Positions 1-8,323 of a DNA stretch of 64,000 nucleotides are shown piece by piece (position 1 is the stretch's first letter; each line of letters opens with the position of its first letter). Under the pieces are notes generated by a model that was not told where the DNA came from, did not search any database, and saw only the letters and a list, made by a program, of their open reading frames with translations. Position numbers and translations under genes: made by a program. Source of the stretch: JBBEAM01 sp942491105 (GTDB lineage Bacteria > Pseudomonadota > Alphaproteobacteria > Kiloniellales > DSM-21159); contig CALNZX010000003.1 in assembly GCA_942491105.1 (NCBI GenBank), positions 124,001-188,000 of the forward strand, in the 5' to 3' direction.

Positions 1-172
1 GATCGGCGCGTTCCTCGGGGGTAAGCTGCCGAAGATCTACACTGTTCTCGCCGGACGCGGCCGATTGCGAGAGCAGTCCCGCGGCGAGCTGTGCCTGAGC
101 CGGCGCCGCCGATCCGAAGAGCAGCGCACCCGCCAAGAGGGCAGCCAGGCAACAGATCGACCAGGACCTCAT
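1..172 (-). CDS. Secreted protein, N-terminal part only
   Basis: The reverse strand opens with ATG at 172 and stays open to the window edge (57 codons), so only the amino end is visible. It reads as a classical Sec signal peptide: a short start, a hydrophobic Ala/Leu core, then an APAQAQ cleavage site near residue 28. The mature start contains NSVDLRQLTPEER. The export signal is convincing, but too little remains to name a family. It lies on the same strand as the patatin-like gene downstream of it in coordinates and could be the last gene of the same transcript. Confidence 0.6.
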   Translation of the reverse strand, partial: MRSWSICCLAALLAGALLFGSAAPAQAQLAAGLLSQSAASGENSVDLRQLTPEERAD

Positions 173-224
173 AGCCGCTGACTCCTCCGCAGATGGCGCA
201 ACGCGCCGGATTTGATCGAGTGGC

Positions 225-1424
225 TTAGTAGTTCGGCGGAACCTTGGCCCAATCGTAGCCCTTCCGGCCCTTCTCGTAACCCAGTTCGAACAGCGCCTTC
301 ATGTAGACCTGGTCGAAGGGCTCGTTCAGCTTCACGTCGAAGGTTTGCGGGATGTACGCGAGGTTGAAGTCGACACCGTCACGCTGGGAGAGACCGTAAA
401 TACGGTACAGGTCGCCGACGCCTTGGTTCTGGATCAGCGAGGAAATAGCCCGGCCGGCGATGCTGTAGGTCACCCGCTCGGTATCCGCCCAGTCGGGATC
501 GAGCCGCCCATTGCGGATGATATAGACGCTTCTCTCACGCGTGATGTGCTGCTGTTCGGAGAGCTCGCCGACATGCAATGCGCCGGGATAGACGAAGACC
601 TGGGCGCTGGCGCCACCGTCAACATGCATCTCCTGGTACGGTTTCCCATCCACGGTGACGTCGATCATGGTCGGCGGAAAGGCCGCCGGAACCGCCGCCG
701 AGGCAACCAGAATGTCATGCACCAGATCGAGCGCGTCGGGATGGCCACTGGCGGCGATCTTGGTGATGTTCCAGATCACCGGCCGGCGGGCGTCGATGTT
801 GGTGGTGCCGATCAGCAGCAGCCGTCCCTTGGCGTATTCCTCGGCGACCACATCCAGCATTTCCTGGGTGAACTTCTGAGCAATGAGCGCCCTCAGCGGA
901 GCATTATCGGTCAGCGCGTCGTCGAACGCGAAGGCGAGCAGGCTGCGCTCCTCCAGAACGTCGTCGGCCGAAATGTTGGTGTATACCTCCTTGAGATTCT
1001 GGTCGTAGTCGCTGCCCAGGAAAGCGAAGGGGGCCGTCAGGGCACCCGTGCTGATACCGGTCACCAGCTTGAACTCCGGCCGGGTCCCGGTTTCGCTCCA
1101 GCCGACCAGCAGGCCGGCGCCGTAGGCGCCATCCTCTCCGCCACCGGAGACGGCGAGGTAGTTCGCCGTCGGCAGGTCGCCGACGATCCCCTGCTCCGCG
1201 TAGTGTTCGGCCTCGCGCTCATAGGATTCGATGCCGTCCTGCTTCAGCAGCGGGAGGTCCGAACTCTGCCAGTAACGGATGCCCGGCATTCCGGCCACCA
1301 CGGCCTGAGCTTGCTGATCCTTGGGCACGGCCGGTATTCGGGAGGGCGCGGAACAGCCTTGCAGGAACACGGTCCCCGCAAGAAGTGACAGCACCACGAA
1401 AGTTACTCTGATTCGCCGTTCCAC
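225..1424 (-). CDS. Patatin-like phospholipase, lipoprotein
   Basis: A 399-residue protein starting at GTG, with a GGAGGG ribosome site about nine bases upstream. The first 24 residues form a lipoprotein signal with lipobox LQGC (lipid-bearing Cys24), so it should be membrane anchored and face the periplasm. The patatin core is complete: a glycine-rich oxyanion segment SGGGEDGAYGAG from residue 93, the nucleophile elbow GISTG (Ser125), and the dyad aspartate in VDGG (Asp269). Patatin-family enzymes are Ser-Asp acyl hydrolases acting on phospholipids or other acyl esters. The substrate here cannot be read from sequence. It stands alone between small envelope genes. Confidence 0.88.
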   Translation of the reverse strand: MERRIRVTFVVLSLLAGTVFLQGCSAPSRIPAVPKDQQAQAVVAGMPGIRYWQSSDLPLLKQDGIESYEREAEHYAEQGIVGDLPTANYLAVSGGGEDGAYGAGLLVGWSETGTRPEFKLVTGISTGALTAPFAFLGSDYDQNLKEVYTNISADDVLEERSLLAFAFDDALTDNAPLRALIAQKFTQEMLDVVAEEYAKGRLLLIGTTNIDARRPVIWNITKIAASGHPDALDLVHDILVASAAVPAAFPPTMIDVTVDGKPYQEMHVDGGASAQVFVYPGALHVGELSEQQHITRERSVYIIRNGRLDPDWADTERVTYSIAGRAISSLIQNQGVGDLYRIYGLSQRDGVDFNLAYIPQTFDVKLNEPFDQVYMKALFELGYEKGRKGYDWAKVPPNY

Positions 1425-1477
1425 TGTTCCGACCCTCCCCCTTCAATGCTCAAAAATGGACTTGCTGCAAACCAGGT

Positions 1478-1972
1478 TTAATGGTTCTCGAGTTTGACCA
1501 CGACGCTGCCCGGCGCGGGAGCGCTGACGCGCACGCCTTTGCTTTTCACGTCGACCTCGATGAAAACGCAGTTATCGTTCTTCAGGACGGCGGCACCCGT
1601 GATTCCCTCGACCAGCGTGAAACCTTGCGAAACGGTCGCGAAATCGCCGGCGAAGTCCTCGATATTCGAAAGATTGTAAACGTTTCCGACGAAGTCGGCC
1701 TCGGCGATGCCGGTCTCCAGCAGCTTGGCGCCGTTGAAGGTGAACTCATGCTCGGAGCCGTCATTGAGGACGAGAGTCCCCTGGCCCCAGCGCGCGCCGA
1801 CGATCCAGCCGGCGGATTTGCCCCAGCCGGAAAGCGTCCCGGACTTGGTCATCTGGTCGCCGGTCGGGCAGTCGTCGGCCGCCATGGCCGGTGCGGCGGC
1901 AAAGGTCATTCCGGCGCTCAGAGCGACGGCAAGGGCAAGGCGCTCGATCTTACGTTCCAGGCTCGATTTCAT
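1478..1972 (-). CDS. Conserved secreted protein, EipA/DUF1134-like (tentative)
   Basis: A 164-residue protein with a GAGGAGAG ribosome site before ATG and a signal peptide ending near AMAADD (about residue 31). The mature part is rich in Gly, with segments such as SAGWIVGARWGQGTL, LLETGIAEADFVG and VYNL. These recall the small periplasmic lipid-binding-like proteins of the DUF1134 (EipA) or YSC84 type, but I would not insist on either. Two cysteines (in DDCPTG and NDNCVF) could form a disulfide. It is probably periplasmic and its function is unknown. Confidence 0.7.
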   Translation of the reverse strand: MKSSLERKIERLALAVALSAGMTFAAAPAMAADDCPTGDQMTKSGTLSGWGKSAGWIVGARWGQGTLVLNDGSEHEFTFNGAKLLETGIAEADFVGNVYNLSNIEDFAGDFATVSQGFTLVEGITGAAVLKNDNCVFIEVDVKSKGVRVSAPAPGSVVVKLENH

Positions 1973-2036
1973 GCTTCTCTCCTCATAGGTAGACGGATTT
2001 TCGGGTGTCTGTGATTGGTGGATAAGGTGCGGGAAC

Positions 2037-2297
2037 TCATCGCGCCCGCTCGATCATTTCGGATAATTCTCTCTCTATATCTTCAACCAGCGATTGATAA
2101 TCGGCGCATCTCGGATGGCGTCCTTCTTTTTCCAGACCCTGCAGCTGCAACAGAGTCGCGCAGGCAAGGGCATAGTCTTCGCAGGCGCCATCAAAGGCTT
2201 CGCTTTCCATTGCGAGACGCCGAATCAGCCCGGCATCCTTTGGAAACCGCTCGGTTACCTTCTTGATATGTAGGCGCGAAGCCTCCGGTCGGTACAT
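2037..2297 (-). CDS. Small conserved cytoplasmic protein
   Basis: An 86-residue charged protein without signal or membrane segment. It reads as a short helical bundle with the phrases RRLAMESEAFDGACEDYALA and ERELSEMIERAR. Similar 80-90 residue proteins of unknown role are familiar to me from alphaproteobacterial genomes, usually as single genes. It is transcribed divergently from the TPR regulator, so the inverted repeat at 2358-2370 lies between the two starts and could serve either gene. No function is proposed. Confidence 0.6.
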   Translation of the reverse strand: MYRPEASRLHIKKVTERFPKDAGLIRRLAMESEAFDGACEDYALACATLLQLQGLEKEGRHPRCADYQSLVEDIERELSEMIERAR

Positions 2298-2357
2298 GCT
2301 TGGGCCGGTCTCATATGTTTCATCCTAGTTTGCGGAGACGCCTCTGAGACGACAGTA

Positions 2358-2370
2358 CGTTACTGTAACG
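2358..2370. promoter_or_regulatory. Candidate operator, palindrome CGTTACTGTAACG
   Basis: A perfect 13-base inverted repeat between the divergent starts at 2297 (minus) and 2516 (plus). Its left half and spacing recur at 4324 in front of the parvulin gene. A regulator site shared by the TPR regulator and the envelope cluster is an inference; no binding protein is known. Confidence 0.45.
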
Positions 2371-2515
2371 AAGCCATGGCCAGGCGGCGGCTATCCTCCA
2401 ATTCCCAACAATTCACACACGTTTTTGTAGTATGGTTGCGGCCTTGCAAGCAGACTGGCGGGTGCGAGGGGATTTTCTCGCGCCAGCCGCGGACAAAGAT
2501 TTGTTGGAGAAGTTG

Positions 2516-4306
2516 ATGACTGCTCAGAGAACGGGATTACCCCCCGCGGAAATTCGAGAGCAGTTGCGGCGGATCCTCGATTCGTCCAATTTTGACGCCT
2601 CGGAGCGAAACCGTGGATTCCTCGAGTACATCGTCGAGGAAAAACTTTCCGGGCGCGGCGACCGCATCAAGGCTTACAGCATCGCGACAACGGTCTTCGG
2701 CCGGGATGACAGCTTCGACCCGCAATTGGATCCTATCGTCCGCATCGAGGCGAGCAGACTTAGACGCTCCCTCGAACGCTATTATCTGACTTGCGGCCAC
2801 GACAACCCGATTAAATTCACGATCCCCAAGGGCGCCTACATCCCAGAGTTCGAGAGGCAGGGCGTACAGGTAGAGGCCCAGGAAGAGGCCGCGGCGGCAA
2901 CGGAGCCCGCACCACAGACCCTAGCCCCGCCCCCGCGCCGCGGAAAACCAGGCTGGCGGATGGCCGTCGCAGGACTGGCGGTAGCGGTTTTCCTGGCGGT
3001 CACGGCCGGCGCGACTTTATGGTTCACGGGCTACGGGCCCTTCGCCACCGAAGCGGAGCTCCCAAGTTTCGACCGCGAGGGGCCGGCAATCTTCGTGATG
3101 CCCTTCGCCGAAGACGGCAAGGTCGAGGCCCTGCAGAACTTTACCCACGGTCTGACCCGCGAAGTCGTCGTCGCGCTGACGCGATTCAAGGATCTCTTCG
3201 TCTTCGGGCCCGAAACATCCTTTAGCTACGGCGACGGCGCCAACCTGCGCGAAGTCGCTTCCGATCTTCAGGTTGACTACATTCTTACCGGAGGAACGAC
3301 GGTGCACGGCGGGCGCTTTGCCGTGGACGTGCAACTGGTCGACGCCGAAACCGGCCAATACGTATGGGCGACCAGGGCCGAGGGCGACCTGAGTGTCGAC
3401 GACATCCTTGCGGCGCGCGACGAGGTGGCCAATCGCGTCGCCCAGTCACTCGCCCAGCCCTATGGCATTATTTTTACCAAACAGACACAGGAGCGCGAAG
3501 GGAAAGCGCCGGACTCCCTCTCCTCCTACGACTGCGTTCTGCGGTTCTATCTCTACTGGAAGAGCTACAAGCGCGAATTCTATCCTACGGTTTATCGCTG
3601 CCTGAAAATGGCGATTGCCAATGACCCGGAATATGCCGAGGCCTACGCGGCCCTCTCGCTGATTTACTCCGATGCTTATCGGTTTGGATTCACGGCAGCA
3701 AACATCGAGGAGAACCCACGCGAAAAAGCCCTGACTCTCGCCAAACGGTCGATCGAAATCGCCCCCAATCTGGCGCGCGGCCATCACGCCCTGATGCTCG
3801 CCCATTGGCTCAACAACGATGTGGAGCTCAGTTTCGAGGCAGGGCGCAGAGGACTCGCAGCAAATCCCTATGACACGGAACTCATGGCGGAATTGGGTAT
3901 GCGCTACGTCTATCGTGACCAAAGGGAGATGGGCCTGCCCTTACTGCGCGAGGCCTTTGCACGCAATCCAGGCCAACCTAGCGGATATAGGATGCCGCTA
4001 TTTCTGCATCACTATCTCGAAGGGCGCTATGAGGAGGCCTACCACGAAGCGCGGATGATCGACGCGCCGAACCTGATCTTCACCCATGTCGTCGTGGCCG
4101 TTGCTGCGGCAGGAGTGGATAAGAAGGCTGAGGCAAAAGCGGCCGTCGATCGCATCCTGGTCATGGCGCCTAACTTTGGTGAAATCGTCGTGGCCGAGCT
4201 GGAGAAGCGAAATATCTCTTCCCAAATCATAGATGCCGTTGTCAAAGGCTTGCGCGATGCCGGTCTTTTCATTCCGGGCGAGGGCGCCGTCGGACACACT
4301 TCCTGA
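2516..4306 (+). CDS. Membrane regulator/sensor: winged-helix-like N-terminus, TM, TolB-like and TPR domains
   Basis: About 596 residues if started at ATG 2516, which has a GGAG site seven bases upstream. An in-frame ATG at 2432 would add 28 residues but lacks a clear ribosome site. Residues 10-115 are a conserved soluble module (FDPQLDPIVRIEASRLRRSLERYY) that precedes TolB/TPR or cyclase domains in many alphaproteobacterial proteins. I read it as DNA-binding-like by its arrangement, which is inference. A Pro-rich linker and one transmembrane helix (about 148-172) follow, then a TolB-like region (about 190-315, beginning IFVMPFAEDG) and TPR-type helices to the end. The layout resembles CadC-type one-component sensors. 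It lies directly upstream of the envelope cluster and may control it. Confidence 0.72.
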   Translation: MTAQRTGLPPAEIREQLRRILDSSNFDASERNRGFLEYIVEEKLSGRGDRIKAYSIATTVFGRDDSFDPQLDPIVRIEASRLRRSLERYYLTCGHDNPIKFTIPKGAYIPEFERQGVQVEAQEEAAAATEPAPQTLAPPPRRGKPGWRMAVAGLAVAVFLAVTAGATLWFTGYGPFATEAELPSFDREGPAIFVMPFAEDGKVEALQNFTHGLTREVVVALTRFKDLFVFGPETSFSYGDGANLREVASDLQVDYILTGGTTVHGGRFAVDVQLVDAETGQYVWATRAEGDLSVDDILAARDEVANRVAQSLAQPYGIIFTKQTQEREGKAPDSLSSYDCVLRFYLYWKSYKREFYPTVYRCLKMAIANDPEYAEAYAALSLIYSDAYRFGFTAANIEENPREKALTLAKRSIEIAPNLARGHHALMLAHWLNNDVELSFEAGRRGLAANPYDTELMAELGMRYVYRDQREMGLPLLREAFARNPGQPSGYRMPLFLHHYLEGRYEEAYHEARMIDAPNLIFTHVVVAVAAAGVDKKAEAKAAVDRILVMAPNFGEIVVAELEKRNISSQIIDAVVKGLRDAGLFIPGEGAVGHTS

Positions 4307-4323
4307 GCCGCGCGGCCCTCGCA

Positions 4324-4339
4324 CGTTACCGTAAATAAC
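4324..4339. promoter_or_regulatory. Candidate operator, CGTTACCGTAAATAAC
   Basis: Located in the 133-base gap before the parvulin gene. It shares CGTTACnGTAA with the palindrome at 2358-2370, and GTTA-N7-TAAC within it is itself an inverted repeat. This is a plausible binding site for the regulator encoded immediately upstream. Confidence 0.4.
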
Positions 4340-4439
4340 CCCTGCAGCGTTGCCTGTCGCGCGAAGCGACCGTTAGCGTCTTCCTGAGCTTGCCGGCCTT
4401 TCCGCGCCAGGCGGCAGTCAATTAACCGGGAAACGCGCC

Positions 4440-5318
4440 ATGAAGCTGCTCAGGGAGCCGATCCTCCACTTCGCCGTCGCCGGCGCACTGTTGTTCGCGG
4501 GCTACTCCCTGGTTTCAGAAAACGAGACTTTCGAAGAGAGCGCCGCCGCCGTGGAAATCGGCGAAGGCGAGCTCCGCTGGCTTCAGGAAACATTCACCAG
4601 CCAGTGGCAGCGGCCACCGAGCCAGGACGAGTTGCAAGGCCTCCTTGCCTCCTACCTGGAAGAGGAACTGTTCTCGCGCGAGGCTCAGGCGCTCGGGCTT
4701 CAGGATGGCGATACCATCGTTCGCCGCCGCTTGGCACAGAAGCTGGATTTCATCATCTCCGACAGCTTCCGCATTTCCGAGCCGGGCGAAGATGAACTGC
4801 GCCGCTACTACGGGGAAAACGCAACGGACTTCACGACAGCGCCGCGACTGAGCTTCGAGCAGCGCTTCTTCAGCCCGGCACGGCGTCCGGACGCCGAAAG
4901 CGACGCTGCCATAGTCCTGCATCGTATCTCGGATAGCGCGGAACCCGGCACGGCGCTCGATAGCGGCGATCCTCTGTTCCTCGAAGGCGGATTCGAAAGC
5001 CTCGACGCGGTCACGCTGTCGAACCTCTTCGGTCCCGAATTCACGGCCGCGGTCTTTGCCCTGGAAACAGGGGCTTGGCAGGGGCCGATCGCCTCCGGCT
5101 ACGGTGTCCATCTGGTGAAGGTCACGCGGATCGAGCCGGGCCGCCTCCCGGCGTTTGAGGAAATCCGCGATAGCGTACTCGCCGCCTGGCGGGACGAGCA
5201 GTACCGCACCAGCAAGGCGCAGTACCTCGCTGCGCTGCGCGATAAGTACGGGGTGACCGTCGCGCCCTCGGTAGCGCCCATGCTGCCGCGCGACTACGCC
5301 GGCGGAGCGGCCGAATGA
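4440..5318 (+). CDS. Parvulin-type peptidyl-prolyl cis-trans isomerase
   Basis: A 292-residue protein with an N-terminal hydrophobic anchor (residues about 8-26). A SurA/PpiD-like helical chaperone region follows (ELRWLQETFTSQWQRPPSQDEL, about 40-115). The C-terminal region (about 130-250) resembles a PpiC rotamase domain and ends with SGYGVHLVKVTRIEPG. It is probably an inner-membrane-anchored periplasmic folding helper. Its stop overlaps the HupE-like start by four bases (ATGA), which indicates translational coupling. Its position at the head of a run of secreted and outer-membrane proteins suggests it folds the cluster products, which is inference. Confidence 0.82.
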   Translation: MKLLREPILHFAVAGALLFAGYSLVSENETFEESAAAVEIGEGELRWLQETFTSQWQRPPSQDELQGLLASYLEEELFSREAQALGLQDGDTIVRRRLAQKLDFIISDSFRISEPGEDELRRYYGENATDFTTAPRLSFEQRFFSPARRPDAESDAAIVLHRISDSAEPGTALDSGDPLFLEGGFESLDAVTLSNLFGPEFTAAVFALETGAWQGPIASGYGVHLVKVTRIEPGRLPAFEEIRDSVLAAWRDEQYRTSKAQYLAALRDKYGVTVAPSVAPMLPRDYAGGAAE

Positions 5319-6340
5319 GTGGCATGCCGATCTACCCCAGTCGGCCCTCCCCACTCGCCGCCCTCGCCGGCGCTCTATTCTGTCTTCTCCTACTTGCCGC
5401 GCCGTCGGCAAGCGCGCACGAGAGCCGGCCGGCCTATCTGCAGCTGACCGAAACCGCGGCGCAGGAGTTCGACGTCCTCTTCAAGACGCCGCGGCGCGGA
5501 GAGCTCAGCCTCGCTCTCGAACCGAGGCTTTCCGGCAACATCGAGGTCATCGTGCCCCCCGTCGCCCGCGCCACGGAAGGCGCGAGCGTCGAAACCTGGC
5601 GCATCCGCGCCCGCGACCCGCTCGCCGGCCGCTCGCTCGCCATCGAAGGCCTCGAAAACACCCTCACCGACACCCTGCTGCGCATCGAGTATGCCGATGG
5701 CAGCTCCTGGACCCACCTGCTGTCCCCAGCGGCGCCCGAGGTGACTCTCCCCGAGCGCCCCAGCGGCTGGGACGTTGCGGGAACCTATCTGCCGAGCGGG
5801 ATAGAGCACATCCTGCTTGGCTGGGACCATCTGCTGTTCGTGCTCGGCCTGGTGCTGCTCGCCTCCGGCTGGCGCAAGCTGGTCGGTGCGATCACCGCCT
5901 TTACCGCCGCGCACAGCATCACCCTGGCCGCGGCGACGCTCGGCTGGGCGCAGATTCCCTCGAAGCCCCTGGAAGCGGCGATCGCCCTGTCGATCGCCTT
6001 CGTCGCGGTCGAGGTGATCTACGCCAAGCGTGGCCGCATCACCTTCGCAACGCGGCGGCCCTGGACCATCGCCTTTGCCTTCGGCCTGCTGCACGGCTTC
6101 GGGTTCGCGGGAGTCCTGAACGAGGTCGGCCTGCCCGCCGGGCAGATCCCGGCCGCTTTGCTGTTCTTCAACATCGGTGTCGAAATAGGCCAGCTGCTCT
6201 TCGTCGCGGCTGTCCTAGCGCTTGGCGCCGCGCTCAAGACCGCATCCCCCCGGAGTCCACGCTGGGCCAATTCGATCCCGGCCTACCTCGTCGGCAGCAT
6301 GGCGATGTTCTGGGTGTTCGAGCGGGTTGCAACCTTCTGA
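5315..6340 (+). CDS. HupE/UreJ-family membrane protein
   Basis: A 341-residue protein starting in an ATGA overlap with the parvulin gene. It has a signal-like segment ending at ASAHESRP and a periplasmic N-terminal domain of about 110 residues. Six or so membrane helices follow from about residue 150. The helices carry the family phrases GIEHILLGWDHLLFVLGL and FTAAHSITLAAATLG, with conserved His/Asp residues inside the membrane. HupE/UreJ proteins are associated with nickel uptake. The long-N-terminus subtype seen here is usually not next to hydrogenase or urease genes and no such genes occur in this window, so a metal role is possible but unproven. Confidence 0.82.
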   Translation: MSGMPIYPSRPSPLAALAGALFCLLLLAAPSASAHESRPAYLQLTETAAQEFDVLFKTPRRGELSLALEPRLSGNIEVIVPPVARATEGASVETWRIRARDPLAGRSLAIEGLENTLTDTLLRIEYADGSSWTHLLSPAAPEVTLPERPSGWDVAGTYLPSGIEHILLGWDHLLFVLGLVLLASGWRKLVGAITAFTAAHSITLAAATLGWAQIPSKPLEAAIALSIAFVAVEVIYAKRGRITFATRRPWTIAFAFGLLHGFGFAGVLNEVGLPAGQIPAALLFFNIGVEIGQLLFVAAVLALGAALKTASPRSPRWANSIPAYLVGSMAMFWVFERVATF

Positions 6341-6360
6341 TTTATCACGGGAGCTGAACA

Positions 6361-8310
6361 ATGAATCGCTGGTCGTCTATCAAAGCACTGCTGGTTTCAG
6401 GCGCGATCCTCGCCACGCCGGGCCTCGCATTCGCGCAGGACCAGAGCGTCGGCATCACGAGCCACGTCACTTCGGAGGCGGACGCGAAGAACCTGAACCA
6501 GCCGCGTCCCTACTCGCCCTATGCGAACCGCAGCTTCCCGTCGCGCCCCTACTTCGGCGACACCCATTTGCACACCTCCTACTCCTTCGACGCCGGCGCC
6601 TTCGGCGCCCGCTTGGATCCGCGCGATGCCTACCGCCTGGCGCGAGGAGAGCAGGTCACGGCCTCGTCCAACCAGCCGGTGAAGCTGTCGCGACCGCTTG
6701 ACTTCCTGGTGGTCGCCGACCATTCGGACAACATGGGAATGTTCCCCGACCTTCTTTCCGGCAAGCCCAACATCATGGCCGACCCGCAGGGCCGCAAGTG
6801 GCACGACATGATCACCGGCGGCGAGGGCGCTAAGGCGGCCTTCCAGATCATCACCAGCTTCTCCCAGGGGACCTTCCCCAAGGCCTTGCTTTACTCACCC
6901 GAGACCCAGGCCTACCGCTCGGCCTGGGAGGCGACCATCGACGCGGCCGAAGAGTTCAACGACCCCGGCCGTTTCACCGCCTTCATCGGCTACGAGTGGA
7001 CCTCCAACACCGGCGGCAACAACCTGCATCGCAACGTTATCTATCGCGATAACGGCTCTTATGCGCGCCAGGCCTTGCCGCTGACTACGCTGAAACCCAG
7101 CGGCAGCGACAACCCCCGCGATCTCTGGGACTGGATGGCGGCTTACGAGAACAAAACCGGCGGCAACGTCTTGGCGATCGCCCACAACGGTAACTTGTCT
7201 AACGGGCTTATGTTTCCGCTCATCGAGCCAGGCGTGAACAAGCCGATCGATGCCGAGTACGCACAGACCCGCGCGCGCTGGGAACGGCTCTATGAAGCGA
7301 CTCAGACCAAGGGCGACGGCGAAGCCCATCCCTTCCTCTCGCCCAACGACGAGTTCGCCGACTTCGAGACCTGGGACAAGGGCAATCTCGACCTGACCGT
7401 GCTCAAGACCGACGACATGCTGCAGCATGAGTACGCCCGCTCCGGTCTGAAACTTGGCCTGCAACTCGAAGCCGAGCTAGGAACCAACCCCTACAAGTTC
7501 GGCTTGATCGGTTCATCCGACGCCCATACTGGCCTGGCCGCGCTCCAAGAGGACAACTTCTGGGGCAAGGTCTCCTCGATGGAGCCGAACCCGGGCCGCA
7601 CAAGCGAGGTCTTCGTAAAGACCGATCTGGCAAAAATCATGGAGTGGGAAGTCGGCGCCGCCGGCTACGCCGCGATCTGGGCGACGGAGAACACCCGCGA
7701 GGCGCTGTTCGACGCCATGGAGCGGCGCGAGACCTACGCCACCACCGGATCCCGCATGATCGTCCGCTTCTTCGGAGGTTACGACTTTACTCCCGAGGAC
7801 GCCGGCACCCGCAGCCCGGCCTTCGCCGGCTATTCCAAGGGCGTGCCCATGGGCGGAGACCTGGGCCCGGCGCCCGACGGCAAGGCCCCGAGCTTCCTGG
7901 TTGCGGCCCTGAAGGACCCGCTCGGCGGCAATCTCGACCGCTACCAGATCGTCAAGGGCTGGCTCGACAGCGAGGGCAACCTTCAGGAGAAAGTCTACGA
8001 CGTCGCCTGGGGCGGAGACCGCGAGCCCGGCGAGGACGGCAAGGTGCCGTCCGTAGGCAGCACGGTCGATGTCGCCAACGCGACCTGGACCAACACCATC
8101 GGCGCCGGCGAGCTGATCGCGGTCTGGAGCGACCCCGATTTCGATCCGGCCGAACGCGCCTTCTACTACGGCCGGGTGATTGAAATCCCGACCCCGCGCT
8201 GGACCGCTTACGACGCCAAATTCTACAGCGTGCAGCTCGGCGAGGAGGTGCGGACGACGGTGACCGAGCGCGCCTATACCTCGCCGATTTGGTACACGCC
8301 GGCCAACTAG
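6361..8310 (+). CDS. DUF3604 protein, PHP-like metal-dependent hydrolase, secreted
   Basis: A 649-residue protein with a GGGAGC ribosome site and a signal peptide ending at LAFAQ (about residue 26), so it is periplasmic or exported. Metal-binding motifs typical of the PHP/amidohydrolase-like fold are visible: GDTHLHTS (His69, His71), VADHSDNMG (Asp120, His121, Asp123), AHNGN (His275) and SSDAHTG (Asp387, His389). The catalytic metal site therefore appears intact. The natural substrate of DUF3604 proteins is unknown to me; phosphoester or amide hydrolysis would fit the fold. It is the longest gene of the envelope cluster and lies directly before DUF2092. Confidence 0.85.
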   Translation: MNRWSSIKALLVSGAILATPGLAFAQDQSVGITSHVTSEADAKNLNQPRPYSPYANRSFPSRPYFGDTHLHTSYSFDAGAFGARLDPRDAYRLARGEQVTASSNQPVKLSRPLDFLVVADHSDNMGMFPDLLSGKPNIMADPQGRKWHDMITGGEGAKAAFQIITSFSQGTFPKALLYSPETQAYRSAWEATIDAAEEFNDPGRFTAFIGYEWTSNTGGNNLHRNVIYRDNGSYARQALPLTTLKPSGSDNPRDLWDWMAAYENKTGGNVLAIAHNGNLSNGLMFPLIEPGVNKPIDAEYAQTRARWERLYEATQTKGDGEAHPFLSPNDEFADFETWDKGNLDLTVLKTDDMLQHEYARSGLKLGLQLEAELGTNPYKFGLIGSSDAHTGLAALQEDNFWGKVSSMEPNPGRTSEVFVKTDLAKIMEWEVGAAGYAAIWATENTREALFDAMERRETYATTGSRMIVRFFGGYDFTPEDAGTRSPAFAGYSKGVPMGGDLGPAPDGKAPSFLVAALKDPLGGNLDRYQIVKGWLDSEGNLQEKVYDVAWGGDREPGEDGKVPSVGSTVDVANATWTNTIGAGELIAVWSDPDFDPAERAFYYGRVIEIPTPRWTAYDAKFYSVQLGEEVRTTVTERAYTSPIWYTPAN

Positions 8311-8323
8311 GGAGATCACGAAG

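Noticed and set aside
345..1388. 347-codon open frame on the plus strand
   Set aside because: It lies antisense to the patatin-like gene, has no ribosome site and no protein-like pattern; it is an expected by-product of high GC.
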